Assembly (NCBI RefSeq): GCF_030812215.1
Contig: NZ_JAUSSG010000001.1
Span: forward strand, 1,054,001-1,118,000
Direction: 5' to 3'
Length of the DNA stretch: 64,000 bases
DNA from: Variovorax boronicumulans
GTDB taxonomy: Bacteria > Pseudomonadota > Gammaproteobacteria > Burkholderiales > Burkholderiaceae_C
Under the pieces are notes generated by a model, which was not told the origin of the DNA, ran no database searches, and saw only the letters and a list, made by a program, of their open reading frames with translations. Below, piece after piece: positions 1 to 9,468 of this stretch. The translations under genes and the position numbers were made by a program. Within the stretch, counting starts at the first letter, position 1. Each line of letters starts with the position of its first letter.

Positions 1-43
1 GGTCGAGGTCGACAAGCAGAACTACAAGAAGTACGCCTTCTGA
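1..43 (+). CDS. C-terminal end of a truncated gene, probably the ABC importer's binding protein
   Basis: Only the last 13 codons are in the window, ending in the residues YKKYAF and a TGA stop at 41-43. The gene lies immediately upstream of a sugar-type ABC ATPase and permease on the same strand. Such operons usually begin with the periplasmic sugar-binding protein, and a lysine-rich C-terminus fits that. The assignment rests on context, because the visible part has no diagnostic motif. Confidence 0.35.
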   Translation, partial: VEVDKQNYKKYAF

Positions 44-79
44 TCCTTGCCTTCCGATCGTCGCGAAAGCCTTGAGCAC

Positions 80-1666
80 ATGACCCCTTCCGCACCTTCC
101 ACGCAAAGCCCGGTGCCCGGCACCGGGCGCCGTGTCTTCCTCGAAGTGCAGGACGTGCACAAGCGCTTCGCGGGCGTGCACGCGCTGCGCGGCATCGACC
201 TCACGATCGAAGCCGGCGAGATCTACCACCTGCTCGGCGAGAACGGCTGCGGCAAGAGCACGCTCATCAAGATCATCTCGGGCGCGCAGCCGCCGAGCCA
301 GGGGCGCATCGTGATCGATGGCCATCCACACGAATCGCTGTCGCCGCTGGAGGCGCTCACGCTGGGCATCGAGACGGTCTACCAAGACCTGTCGCTGCTG
401 CCGAACATGAGCGTGGCCGAGAACGTCGCGCTCAGCGAGCAGCTGGTCGCCACCGGCGGCAAGCTCGCGCGGCGCTTCGACCGCAAGGCGGTGGCCGCCA
501 CGGCCGTGCGCGCCCTCGAAACGGTGAAGCTGCCGACCGACGCGGCCTTTCTTGCGCGCCGCGTCGACGAGCTGCCCATCGCCACGCGGCAGCTGGTGGC
601 GATTGCGCGCGCCGTGGCCACGCGCGCGCGCATGGTCATCATGGACGAGCCCACCACCTCGCTCACGCAGAAGGAAGTCGACAACCTCGTGCATGTGGTC
701 GAGCACCTGCGCGCGCAGGGCGTGGCCGTGCTGTTCGTGAGCCACAAGCTGGACGAGTGCATGGCCATGGGCGGCCAGGCCATCGTGTTCCGCGACGGCA
801 CGAAGGTGGCGCAGGGGCCGATCCGCGACTTCACCAAGGCCGAGCTCGCGCACTGGATGACGGGCAAGCAGCTCGACGGCGCGCGCTACCGCCACCGGAC
901 GCACGGCGGCGACACGCTGCTGAAGGTCGAGGCGCTCGGCCGCGGCGCGCAGTTCAGCGACGTGGATTTCACGCTGCACAAGGGCGAGATCCTGGGCATC
1001 ACCGGGCTGCTCGACTCGGGCCGCAACGAGCTGGCGCTGGCCCTGGCCGGCGTGCAGGCCGCCGACCGCGGGCGCATCGCGCTCGACGGCCGGCAGGTCA
1101 CGCTGAAGACGCCGAGCGACGGCATCCGCCAGGGCATCGGCTACGTGCCGGAAGACCGGCTGAGCGAGGGGCTGTTTCTCGACAAGCCGATTCGCGACAA
1201 CATCGTCACGGCCGTGCTCGGCCGCCTGCGCGGCCGCTTCGGCGCACTCGATGCGAAGCAATGCCAGGCGCTGGCCGAACGCACCGTGGGCGATTTGCAG
1301 ATCGCCACGCCCGACGTGGACCGCCCGGTGCAATCGCTCTCGGGCGGCAACCAGCAGCGCGTGCTCATCGGCCGCTGGCTCGCCATCGACCCGCGCGTAC
1401 TGATACTGCACGGCCCCACCGTGGGCGTGGACGTGGGCTCCAAGGACACCATCTACCGCATCGTGCAGCGGCTGGCCGAGCAGGGCCTGGGCGTGATCCT
1501 GGTCAGCGACGACCTGCAGGAGCTGCTGCAGAACTGCGACCGCATCCTGCTGATGCGCAAGGGCCGCATCGCCAACGACTTCGACGCACAGGGCCTGGCC
1601 GAGAGCGAGCTCTACCACGCACTGGTTTCCGACTCCCCCACTTCTGCTTCCCCCGCATTCTCATGA
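80..1666 (+). CDS. Sugar-type ABC transporter ATP-binding protein with two fused nucleotide-binding domains
   Basis: This 528-residue protein contains two ABC ATPase domains in tandem, as in the RbsA/AraG/MglA family that energises sugar import at the inner membrane. Domain 1 has an intact Walker A (GENGCGKST, residues 53-61), an intact Walker B (VIMDEP) and the switch histidine (VSHK). Its signature is degenerate (ELPIATRQ where LSxGQ is expected). Domain 2 keeps the signature LSGGNQQ (420-426), but its Walker A is degraded (GLLDSGRNE) and its Walker B reads LILHGP (441-446) in place of LILDEP. One composite ATP site should therefore work and the other should not. ATG at 80 is preferred over an upstream in-frame TTG at 47. 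The stop overlaps the permease start (ATGA). The transported sugar cannot be told. Confidence 0.9.
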   Translation: MTPSAPSTQSPVPGTGRRVFLEVQDVHKRFAGVHALRGIDLTIEAGEIYHLLGENGCGKSTLIKIISGAQPPSQGRIVIDGHPHESLSPLEALTLGIETVYQDLSLLPNMSVAENVALSEQLVATGGKLARRFDRKAVAATAVRALETVKLPTDAAFLARRVDELPIATRQLVAIARAVATRARMVIMDEPTTSLTQKEVDNLVHVVEHLRAQGVAVLFVSHKLDECMAMGGQAIVFRDGTKVAQGPIRDFTKAELAHWMTGKQLDGARYRHRTHGGDTLLKVEALGRGAQFSDVDFTLHKGEILGITGLLDSGRNELALALAGVQAADRGRIALDGRQVTLKTPSDGIRQGIGYVPEDRLSEGLFLDKPIRDNIVTAVLGRLRGRFGALDAKQCQALAERTVGDLQIATPDVDRPVQSLSGGNQQRVLIGRWLAIDPRVLILHGPTVGVDVGSKDTIYRIVQRLAEQGLGVILVSDDLQELLQNCDRILLMRKGRIANDFDAQGLAESELYHALVSDSPTSASPAFS

Positions 1667-2715
1667 CGGCCTCCACCATGCAAGCGCATTCCACGACCGC
1701 GCCGACCCCGGCTGCGCAAGCGGCCCCCAAGGCACCGGCCTCCTGGCGCGGCTGGCTCGCGCAGCGCCCCTCGGTCTTCACGCTCGCGCTGATCGTGCTG
1801 GTGTGCCTGGCGGTCGGCGCCATCAACCCGGGCTTCTTCCAGCTGCCGGTGCTGTTCGACATCGTGCGGGCCTGCACGGTGCTCGGGCTGTTCGCGCTGG
1901 GCGTGCTGATCGTGCTGGCCGCCGGCGGCATCGATGTGTCGTTCGCCGCCATTGCCGCGCTCACGATGTACAGCATCACGAAGCTGGTGCTGAACCACTT
2001 TCCCGAAGCGCCCATCGCCTTGCTGCTGGCGGCAGGCGCGGTGAGCGGCGCGGTGCTGGGCGTGTTCAATGGCCTGCTGGTGCATTGGCTCAAGGCGCCG
2101 TCGCTGATCGTGACCATCGGCACGCAGTACCTGTACCGCGGCATCCTGCTGACGTTCGTCGGGACGGTGTTCTTCATGAACGTGCCCGCGCCGATGGACG
2201 CGTTCGGCAAGCTGGCGCTCTGGCGCTTCGACACCGCGCAGGGCCTGCACGTGGTGCTGCCCGCCACGGTGCTGGTGCTGGCCGGCGCGGCAGTGCTGAC
2301 GTGGTGGCTGCTGAACCGCACGCTCATCGGCCGCGCGGTGTACGCCATCGGCGGCAGCCTCGCGATTGCCGAGCGGCTGGGCTACAACCTGCGCACGGTG
2401 CACATCTTCGTGTTCGCCTACGCGGGCTTCCTGTCGGGGCTGGCGGGCATCGTGCACGTCTCGAGCACGCGCCTGGCGAATCCCTTCGACCTGGTGGGCA
2501 ACGAGCTGGACGTGATCGCCGCCGTGATCCTGGGCGGCGCGCGCATCACCGGCGGCAGCGGCACCGTCGGCGGCACGCTGCTGGGCGTGGTGCTGGTCAC
2601 GCTGATCAACAACGTGCTGATCCTGGCGGGCGTGCCGAGTACCTGGCAGAAGGTGATCATCGGGGCGTTCATCCTGGTGGCCGGCGCCTGCTTCGCCATG
2701 CGCAAGCAGGGCTGA
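1663..2715 (+). CDS. Sugar-type ABC transporter permease (RbsC/AraH family)
   Basis: A 350-residue integral membrane protein of the BPD_transp_2 family, the channel subunit partnering the preceding ATPase. About 50 N-terminal residues are Ala/Pro-rich and probably cytoplasmic. They are followed by eight to ten hydrophobic segments and the family motif around AAVILGGARITGGSGTVGG near residue 290, which is the ATPase-contacting loop of this family. The start overlaps the ATPase stop by four bases (ATGA), so the two are probably translationally coupled. Only one permease gene is present, suggesting a homodimeric channel, as in RbsC. The substrate is not evident. Confidence 0.9.
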   Translation: MTASTMQAHSTTAPTPAAQAAPKAPASWRGWLAQRPSVFTLALIVLVCLAVGAINPGFFQLPVLFDIVRACTVLGLFALGVLIVLAAGGIDVSFAAIAALTMYSITKLVLNHFPEAPIALLLAAGAVSGAVLGVFNGLLVHWLKAPSLIVTIGTQYLYRGILLTFVGTVFFMNVPAPMDAFGKLALWRFDTAQGLHVVLPATVLVLAGAAVLTWWLLNRTLIGRAVYAIGGSLAIAERLGYNLRTVHIFVFAYAGFLSGLAGIVHVSSTRLANPFDLVGNELDVIAAVILGGARITGGSGTVGGTLLGVVLVTLINNVLILAGVPSTWQKVIIGAFILVAGACFAMRKQG

Positions 2716-2891
2716 GGTTCCCGCCCGCCAGCAGGGTGCCAAAGGGCCCTGCGCCAGTTCGTCGACCAGGCGCGGTGGCGTGCCACCGCCCATGAAGCCA
2801 CCGATCATGCGAACGCAGCCGTTCGGAATCAACGCTGCAACGCTGCGATTTCAACGGCCTGAACTGCTTCAGGGTTCCCCGGGTCCACGTC

Positions 2892-3067
2892 TCAGGCCGC
2901 GTCGATGAGAATGAACGCCATGCGCGCGACCGCGTCTGACCGATTGGCGCAGGCTGGTTCGTGGCGCGCAGGATGAGAACGTCGCCGGCTCGAAGCGTGG
3001 CTTCCTGCGTACCAAGGCCGTGAAGCTGGCCGATCGGTGCCCAAGGGGCCAAGCCGCAGCGATTCAT
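2892..3067 (-). pseudogene. Frameshifted remnant of a cupin-domain gene
   Basis: Read on the minus strand, one frame gives a cupin-like stretch (GTQEATLRAGDVLILRATN). The neighbouring frame continues with ANRSDAVARMAFILIDAA and a stop at 2892. Restoring one base near position 2954 joins them into the typical cupin C-terminus with the pattern RAGDVLxxRxTNHxxxNRS...AFxLID. The N-terminal half of a normal cupin protein is missing, because upstream sequence runs into the xth leader. This is therefore read as a truncated and frameshifted relic. The rest of the 437-base gap between the permease and xth (2716-2891 and 3068-3152) shows nothing recognisable. Confidence 0.55.
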
Positions 3068-3152
3068 GGAACGGGTAGGCCAGCGGGCACAGACCCAAAA
3101 TTACGCCATGAAAAGGCAAAAAACTGTTCGAATACAACAACTTAGCAAAGTC

Positions 3153-3938
3153 ATGAAAATTGCCACCTGGAACGTCAACTCCCTCACGGCCCGCCTGCAG
3201 CACGTGCTCGACTGGCTGATCGCCAACCCGGTCGACGTGCTCTGCCTGCAGGAGCTCAAGATGTCCGACGACAAGTTCCCGCTCGAGGTGCTCAAGTCGG
3301 CCGGCTACGAGGCCGCAGTGTTCGGCCAGAAGACCTACAACGGCGTCGCCATCCTGAGCCTCGCGCCGGTGCGCGACGTGGTGAAGAACATCGGCGGTTT
3401 CACGGACGACCAGTCGCGCGTGATCGCCGCCACCGTCGAGACGCCGACGGGACCGCTGCGCGTGGTCAACGGCTACTTCGTGAACGGCCAGGCGCCGGGC
3501 ACCGACAAGTTCGAATACAAGCTGAAGTGGCTGGACGCGCTGCGCGAATGGCTGCGCCAGGAGCTCGTGGCGCACCCGAACCTGGTGCTGCTGGGCGACT
3601 TCAACATCACGCCCGAAGACCGCGACAGCTTCGACCCGGTGGGGCTGAAGGAAACGATCCATCACACGACCGAGGAGCGCAACCATTTCAAGGCGCTGCT
3701 CGGCCTGGGCCTGACCGACAGCTTCCGCATGTTCGAGCAACCCGAGAAAAGCTACTCGTGGTGGGACTACCGCATGCTCGGCTACCAGAAGAACCGGGGC
3801 CTGCGCATCGACCACGTGCTCGTGAGCGAGCCGCTGGTGCCGCGCGTGAAGGGCTGCGTCATCGATCGCGTGCCGCGCAAGTGGGAGAAGCCGAGCGATC
3901 ACGCGCCCGTGGTGCTCGACCTGGCCCCGGACGCCTGA
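3153..3938 (+). CDS. xth: Exodeoxyribonuclease III
   Basis: A 261-residue cytoplasmic repair nuclease of the endonuclease/exonuclease/phosphatase fold, which cuts at abasic sites and degrades duplex DNA from the 3' end. All family landmarks are present in order: IATWNVNSL at the N-terminus, CLQELK (metal-binding Glu), YNGVAIL, GDFNITP (catalytic Asp/Asn), YSWWDYR, LRIDHVL and the C-terminal SDHAPV (catalytic Asp-His). An upstream in-frame ATG at 3066 would add 29 residues with no similarity to the family. ATG at 3153, giving MKIATWNVNSL, is the conserved start. The length is normal for XthA/ExoA. The next gene follows after 12 bases. Confidence 0.95.
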   Translation: MKIATWNVNSLTARLQHVLDWLIANPVDVLCLQELKMSDDKFPLEVLKSAGYEAAVFGQKTYNGVAILSLAPVRDVVKNIGGFTDDQSRVIAATVETPTGPLRVVNGYFVNGQAPGTDKFEYKLKWLDALREWLRQELVAHPNLVLLGDFNITPEDRDSFDPVGLKETIHHTTEERNHFKALLGLGLTDSFRMFEQPEKSYSWWDYRMLGYQKNRGLRIDHVLVSEPLVPRVKGCVIDRVPRKWEKPSDHAPVVLDLAPDA

Positions 3939-3950
3939 GCCCAGCCCGCA

Positions 3951-4481
3951 ATGACCAAGCACCTGCTTCTGCGGACCGGCCGCACCCTTGGAATCTTCGC
4001 CATCGCGCTGACGCTGGGCGCCTGCTCGATCCTCAAGCCCGCCGAGAAGACGGAAGACGGCAAGAGCGCCACGACGCCGACAGACGAAGCGGGGCCGCCG
4101 GGCAAGAGCGACGTGCCGACGGTGCGGCTGATCACAGCACAGACACCCGCCGTGCGCACCTACCGCAAGACGGGCGCGCGCCACATCTACAAGGCGTACG
4201 CCAACCGGATCTACAAGGGAAAGATTCCGCCGCTGGTCTACGCCGTGGTGGTGGTCGAGACGGACATCGATGCGGATGGCAAGGTAACCAACGTGAGCTT
4301 CAGCCGCGTGCCGAGCCATGCGCCGGAGGTGCCGCCGATGATTGCCGAGCTCATCAAGGCGACGTCCCCGCTGCCTTCGCCGGGCAAGCTGGGCGGGCAT
4401 ACCTATGTCGATACCTGGCTCTGGGACAAGAGCGGAAAGTTCCAGCTCGACTCGCTGACGCTGGGCCAGCGAAGCCGGTAG
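3951..4481 (+). CDS. Putative lipoprotein with a TonB-like C-terminal domain
   Basis: A 176-residue protein with a signal peptide ending in a lipobox (LTLGAC, Cys near residue 25), so it should be lipid-anchored in the envelope. A charged low-complexity linker (residues 30-60) precedes a domain whose pattern VVVETDIDADGKVTNVSFSR followed by a proline-rich LPSPGKLGG resembles the C-terminal domain of TonB-like proteins, which contact outer-membrane or periplasmic partners. No N-terminal TonB membrane anchor or Pro-Lys repeat region is present, so it is not a classical TonB. It starts 12 bases after xth and may share its transcript. Its function is not established. Confidence 0.75.
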   Translation: MTKHLLLRTGRTLGIFAIALTLGACSILKPAEKTEDGKSATTPTDEAGPPGKSDVPTVRLITAQTPAVRTYRKTGARHIYKAYANRIYKGKIPPLVYAVVVVETDIDADGKVTNVSFSRVPSHAPEVPPMIAELIKATSPLPSPGKLGGHTYVDTWLWDKSGKFQLDSLTLGQRSR

Positions 4482-4486
4482 CAGTC

Positions 4487-4507
4487 CCCGAGGCGCGATG
4501 CCTCGGG
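4487..4507. terminator. Short perfect hairpin between convergent genes
   Basis: CCCGAGGC and GCCTCGGG form an 8-bp GC-rich stem with a 5-base loop between the stops of the plus-strand lipoprotein gene and minus-strand ntrC. No T-run follows on either side, so intrinsic termination is uncertain. Its position between convergent genes favours a role in ending transcription. Confidence 0.4.
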
Positions 4508-4514
4508 CCCGCGC

Positions 4515-6041
<1,527 letters not shown>

Positions 6042-6065
6042 GCATCTCCTTGTTGCCGTGCTGCG

Positions 6066-7145
6066 CTAGGGCAGCGGTATCAGTATCTTGAAATCGGTCC
6101 GGCCCGGGACGCTGTCGCACTCGATCACGCCGTGATGCTGTTGCACAAAAGTTTGCGCAAGCGTCAACCCCAGCCCTGTTCCGCCTTCCCTGCCCGATAC
6201 GAGCGGATAGAAGATGCGGTCCTTGATCGTGTCCGGCACACCCGGTCCATTGTCGATGACATGCAATTCCAATGCCAATCGATACCACTGCTTGTTGAAT
6301 ATCACCTGGCGGGCGATGCGGGTCTTGAAAGTGATCTGCGCATCGCCTGCCGCGCGGCGCTCCGCGAGGGCCTGCGCGGCGTTGTGCACGATGTTGAGGG
6401 TGGCCTGGATGAGCTGCTCGCGGTCGCCGCGGAACTCGGGGATCGACACGTCGAAGTCGCGCTCGATGTGCAGGTCGCGCGGAAACTCCGCAAGGATCAC
6501 CGAGCGCACGCGTTCGCAGACTTCGTGGATGTTGACGTCACCCACCACGTGCGGACGGCGATGCGGTGCCAACAGCCTGTCGACCAGCGTCTGCAGCCGG
6601 TCGGCCTCATGGATGATGACCTGGGTGTATTCGATGAGGTCGCGCGACTCGACCTCCATCTGCAGCAGTTGCGCCGCGCCGCGGATGCCGCCGAGCGGGT
6701 TCTTGATCTCGTGCGCGAGGTTGCGGATGAGCTCCTTGTTCGCCTGCGCCTGGTCGATGAGACGCTCTTCTCGGTCTTGCCGCACCTGGTGCTCGAGCGG
6801 CGACATCTCGATGATGAGTTCGCCCTTCTTGTCGCCATGCGCCAGCGTGACCTGCACCGGCATCAGCTCGTGATTGACGCGGCGCAGGAACGCTTCGTAG
6901 CGCAGCGTGGCGAAGTCGTTGCTGCTGGCGCCGTCGATGGCGGTGCGCAGCACCTGCGGCTCGTGGAAACACGCGCCGAACTGCGAGCCTTCGAGCGTCC
7001 GCCGCGAGGTGCCCAATGCGTCTTCGAGGCCCGCATTGGCGAACAGCACGGAGCCGTCGCTGTTGACCACGGCGATCAGCGTGGACAGCAGGTCGAAGGA
7101 TTGAAAGCGCACGTTGGCGCCGACCGCCTTCTTCCCGAATGCCAT
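6066..7145 (-). CDS. ntrB: Nitrogen regulation sensor histidine kinase NtrB
   Basis: A 359-residue soluble kinase that phosphorylates NtrC under nitrogen limitation and is switched by PII proteins. The N-terminal PAS domain (about 15-120) is followed by the H-box with phosphoacceptor His145 (NLAHEIKNPLGG), a dimerisation helix, and the ATP-binding domain with N-box (NIVHNAAQAL), DNGPGVP and the G-box GGTGLGL. There are no membrane segments, as is normal for NtrB. It is followed closely by ntrC, and the upstream small secreted-protein gene ends only 7 bases before its start. A glnA-x-ntrB-ntrC transcript is therefore possible, although a hairpin terminator lies after glnA. Confidence 0.95.
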   Translation of the reverse strand: MAFGKKAVGANVRFQSFDLLSTLIAVVNSDGSVLFANAGLEDALGTSRRTLEGSQFGACFHEPQVLRTAIDGASSNDFATLRYEAFLRRVNHELMPVQVTLAHGDKKGELIIEMSPLEHQVRQDREERLIDQAQANKELIRNLAHEIKNPLGGIRGAAQLLQMEVESRDLIEYTQVIIHEADRLQTLVDRLLAPHRRPHVVGDVNIHEVCERVRSVILAEFPRDLHIERDFDVSIPEFRGDREQLIQATLNIVHNAAQALAERRAAGDAQITFKTRIARQVIFNKQWYRLALELHVIDNGPGVPDTIKDRIFYPLVSGREGGTGLGLTLAQTFVQQHHGVIECDSVPGRTDFKILIPLP

Positions 7146-7152
7146 GCGTTGC

Positions 7153-7671
7153 TTACTGGGGCTTGTTGCCGGGCAGCCGGCCGATTTCCCGGCGGATGCC
7201 TGCGATGTCGCTCTCGTTGCGCGCGAGTTCGGCCTTCATTTCGGCCACGCGGTCGAGGTACTTCTGGTAGTTGCGGCCTTCGCTGCCCTGCTTTTCGGGC
7301 TCGCCGTTGTTGTATTCCTTCTGCAGCTCGGCCTGGCGGGCCTCGGCCTTCTTGAGCTCGGACTCGAGCACCGAACGGGCTTCGCCGTCCCGGGCGCGCT
7401 GGTCGACGCCTTCGACGCGCGGGCTGCCGGCCGGTGCGCGCGCCGCGGACGAACCCGAACTGCCCGAGCCGCCCGACGACTTCGTCGTGCCGCCACCACC
7501 CTGGACGACGGTGACGTTGCCGCCCTCCATGACCTTGCAGCCCTTTTGCTGGGCGATGGTGGAGTTGTTGGTGTATTCATTGCCGCAGCGCCATACACGC
7601 TCCTGCGAGGACGCTGGCAGGGCGAAGGCCAACAATGAACCGGCCAGGATAATGAGAGAAGCAGTCTTCAT
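7153..7671 (-). CDS. Secreted DUF4124-like protein with coiled-coil tail
   Basis: A 172-residue protein with a clear signal peptide (MKTASLIILAGSLLAFALPASSQ). A short cysteine-containing domain follows (WRCGNEYTNN...KGCKV), resembling the DUF4124 family of small periplasmic proteins. A Gly/Ser-rich linker and a charged region predicted as coiled coil (ESELKKAEARQAELQKEY to the end) complete it. An ATG at 7779 would extend the protein, but the added residues overlap the glnA terminator, so the ATG at 7671 in front of the signal peptide is chosen. It sits between glnA and ntrB on the same strand. Its function is unknown. Confidence 0.75.
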   Translation of the reverse strand: MKTASLIILAGSLLAFALPASSQERVWRCGNEYTNNSTIAQQKGCKVMEGGNVTVVQGGGGTTKSSGGSGSSGSSAARAPAGSPRVEGVDQRARDGEARSVLESELKKAEARQAELQKEYNNGEPEKQGSEGRNYQKYLDRVAEMKAELARNESDIAGIRREIGRLPGNKPQ

Positions 7672-7750
7672 GTGAATCGGTGGGTGGCGCGACAAAGGCG
7701 CATTTTCATGCAATTCGAGGCCACCGGTGACAAGATGTTCCGGCCCAAGG

Positions 7751-7776
7751 AAAAAGGACGGCCGAGGCCGTCCTTT
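7751..7776 (-). terminator. Intrinsic terminator downstream of glnA
   Basis: Perfect 10-bp stem AAAGGACGGC/GCCGTCCTTT with a 4-base loop, followed on the minus strand by five Ts. It lies between glnA (with its attached repeat) and the small secreted-protein gene, so it should end or attenuate the glnA transcript before ntrBC. Confidence 0.8.
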
Positions 7777-7812
7777 CATAACCCATCAGGCTTACACCGT
7801 CCCTTTCGCGGG

Positions 7813-7906
7813 ACACCGAGGAACCGGCTTTGCCGGGCCTCCGGTGTCGCCCCCGGTAGGGGTTGGCGAAGCGACACGAAGTGCGCGCAGCCTGGGGGCG
7901 AGCCAA
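7813..7906. repeat. Dispersed palindromic intergenic repeat, copy 1
   Basis: About 94 bases that recur in very similar form at 53723-53819. Shared blocks include GAACCGGCTTTGCCGGGC, GTGTCGCCCCCGG versus GTGTTGCCCCCGG, and AAGCGACACGAAGTGCGCG followed by AGCCTGGGGG. Inside it are nested inverted repeats (CCGGCtttGCCGG, an outer ACACCG/CGGTGT pair, and CGCCCCC/GGGGGCG). Both copies touch the stop codon of a minus-strand gene, here glnA. It behaves like a REP-type element. Confidence 0.75.
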
Positions 7907-9322
7907 TTACAGCGAGTAGTACATGTCGAATTCGACCGGGTGCGTCGCCATGCGGAAGCGGGTGACTTCCTGCATCTTCAGCTCGATGTACGCATCGATG
8001 TACGCGTCGGTGAACACGCCGCCCTTGGTCAGGAACGCACGGTCCTTGTCCAGGTATTCCAGGGCCTGGTCGAGGCTGTGGCACACGGTCGGGATCAGCG
8101 CGTCTTCTTCCGGCGGCAGGTGGTACAGGTCCTTGCTGGCGGCTTCGCCCGGGTGGATCTTGTTTTCCACGCCGTCGAGACCGGCCATCAGCAGCGCCGC
8201 GAAGCCCAGGTACGGGTTCATCAGCGGATCGGGGAAGCGCGCTTCGACGCGGCGGCCCTTCGGGTTGGCCACGAACGGGATGCGGATCGAGGCCGAGCGG
8301 TTCTTGGCCGAGTAGGCCAGCTTCACCGGGGCTTCGAAGCCGGGCACCAGGCGCTTGTAGCTGTTGGTGCCGGGGTTCGTGATGGCGTTCAGGGCACGGG
8401 CGTGCTTGATGATGCCGCCGATGTAGTGCAGCGCGAAGTCGGACAGGCCTGCGTAGCCGTCGCCGGCGAACAGGTTCTTGCCGTCCTTCCAGACCGACTG
8501 GTGCACGTGCATGCCCGAGCCGTTGTCGCCGACGATGGGCTTGGGCATGAAGGTGGCGGTCTTGCCGTAGGCGTGGGCCACGTTGTGGATCACGTACTTC
8601 TGCAGCTGGACCCAGTCGGCGCGCTGCACGAGCGTGCTGAACTTGGTACCCAGTTCCATCTGGCCGGCGTTGGCCACTTCATGGTGATGCACTTCGACCG
8701 GGATGCCGAGCGATTCGAGCACCAGGCACATTTCCGAGCGCATGTCCTGGAAGCTGTCGACCGGGGGAACCGGGAAGTAGCCGCCCTTGACCGCCGGACG
8801 GTGGCCGGTGTTGCCGTGCTCGTATTCCTTGTCGGTGTTCCACGAGGCTTCTTCGGAGTCGATCTTCACGAAGCAGCCCGACATGTCGTTCTTCCAGCGA
8901 ACGCCGTCGAACACGAAGAATTCGGGTTCCGGACCGAAGAAGGCGGTGTCGCCCAGGCCCGAAGCCTTCATGTACGCCTCGGCGCGCTTGGCGAGCGAAC
9001 GCGGATCGCGCTCGTAGGCCTTGCCGTCTGCCGGGTCGATCACGTCGCAGGTCAGGATCAGCGTCGTTTCTTCGAAGAAGGGGTCGATGTTGGCGGTGTT
9101 CGGGTCGGGCATGAGCTGCATGTCCGAAGCTTCGATCCCCTTCCAACCAGCGATGGACGAGCCGTCGAACGCGTGGCCCGAGGTGAATTTGTCTTCATCG
9201 AAAGCCGAGACCGGCACGGTGACGTGCTGCTCTTTGCCACGGGTGTCGGTGAAGCGGAAGTCGATGAACTTGACCTCGTTTTCCTTGACGAGCTTGAGTA
9301 CATCGGCGACGGTCTTTGCCAT
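7907..9322 (-). CDS. glnA: Glutamine synthetase, type I
   Basis: A 471-residue cytoplasmic enzyme making glutamine from glutamate, ammonia and ATP, with the length of E. coli GlnA. Family signatures are present: the beta-grasp region FDGSSIAGW, the metal-binding [19 protein letters not shown], the ATP-binding [16 protein letters not shown], and the adenylylation loop [10 protein letters not shown] with Tyr near residue 400, implying control by GlnE. The ATG at 9322 is preceded by AGGAGAAACTG, an excellent ribosome site. An upstream in-frame ATG at 9424 is not used, because the sigma-54 promoter lies inside that extension. Upstream elements show NtrC/sigma-54 control, matching ntrBC downstream. 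Confidence 0.97.
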   Translation of the reverse strand: MAKTVADVLKLVKENEVKFIDFRFTDTRGKEQHVTVPVSAFDEDKFTSGHAFDGSSIAGWKGIEASDMQLMPDPNTANIDPFFEETTLILTCDVIDPADGKAYERDPRSLAKRAEAYMKASGLGDTAFFGPEPEFFVFDGVRWKNDMSGCFVKIDSEEASWNTDKEYEHGNTGHRPAVKGGYFPVPPVDSFQDMRSEMCLVLESLGIPVEVHHHEVANAGQMELGTKFSTLVQRADWVQLQKYVIHNVAHAYGKTATFMPKPIVGDNGSGMHVHQSVWKDGKNLFAGDGYAGLSDFALHYIGGIIKHARALNAITNPGTNSYKRLVPGFEAPVKLAYSAKNRSASIRIPFVANPKGRRVEARFPDPLMNPYLGFAALLMAGLDGVENKIHPGEAASKDLYHLPPEEDALIPTVCHSLDQALEYLDKDRAFLTKGGVFTDAYIDAYIELKMQEVTRFRMATHPVEFDMYYSL

Positions 9323-9369
9323 CAGTTTCTCCTGAGTTGGATGGTGGTTAGGAATACGGGAACGAAGGA

Positions 9370-9385
9370 TGCAGTTTCTGTGCCA
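9370..9385 (-). promoter_or_regulatory. Sigma-54 promoter of glnA
   Basis: On the minus strand the sequence TGGCACAGAAACTGCA matches the sigma-54 consensus TGGCAC-N5-TTGC, with the required GG-N10-GC spacing between the -24 and -12 elements. It ends about 48 bases upstream of the glnA start codon. The single mismatch is C for T in the -12 box. Confidence 0.85.
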
Positions 9386-9445
9386 TTGTCGCCTCACGGA
9401 ATGAGGCTTTATGAACAGATGCACCGCTTAAATACGGGCGAAGAA

Positions 9446-9461
9446 TCACCAATATGGTGCA
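9446..9461 (-). promoter_or_regulatory. NtrC binding site upstream of glnA
   Basis: On the minus strand TGCACCATATTGGTGA is an almost perfect match to the NtrC dyad TGCACC-N4-GGTGCA. It lies about 60 bases upstream of the sigma-54 promoter, a normal distance for a sigma-54 activator, and overlaps nothing but the short gap before the next gene. Confidence 0.8.
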
Positions 9462-9468
9462 TTGACTT

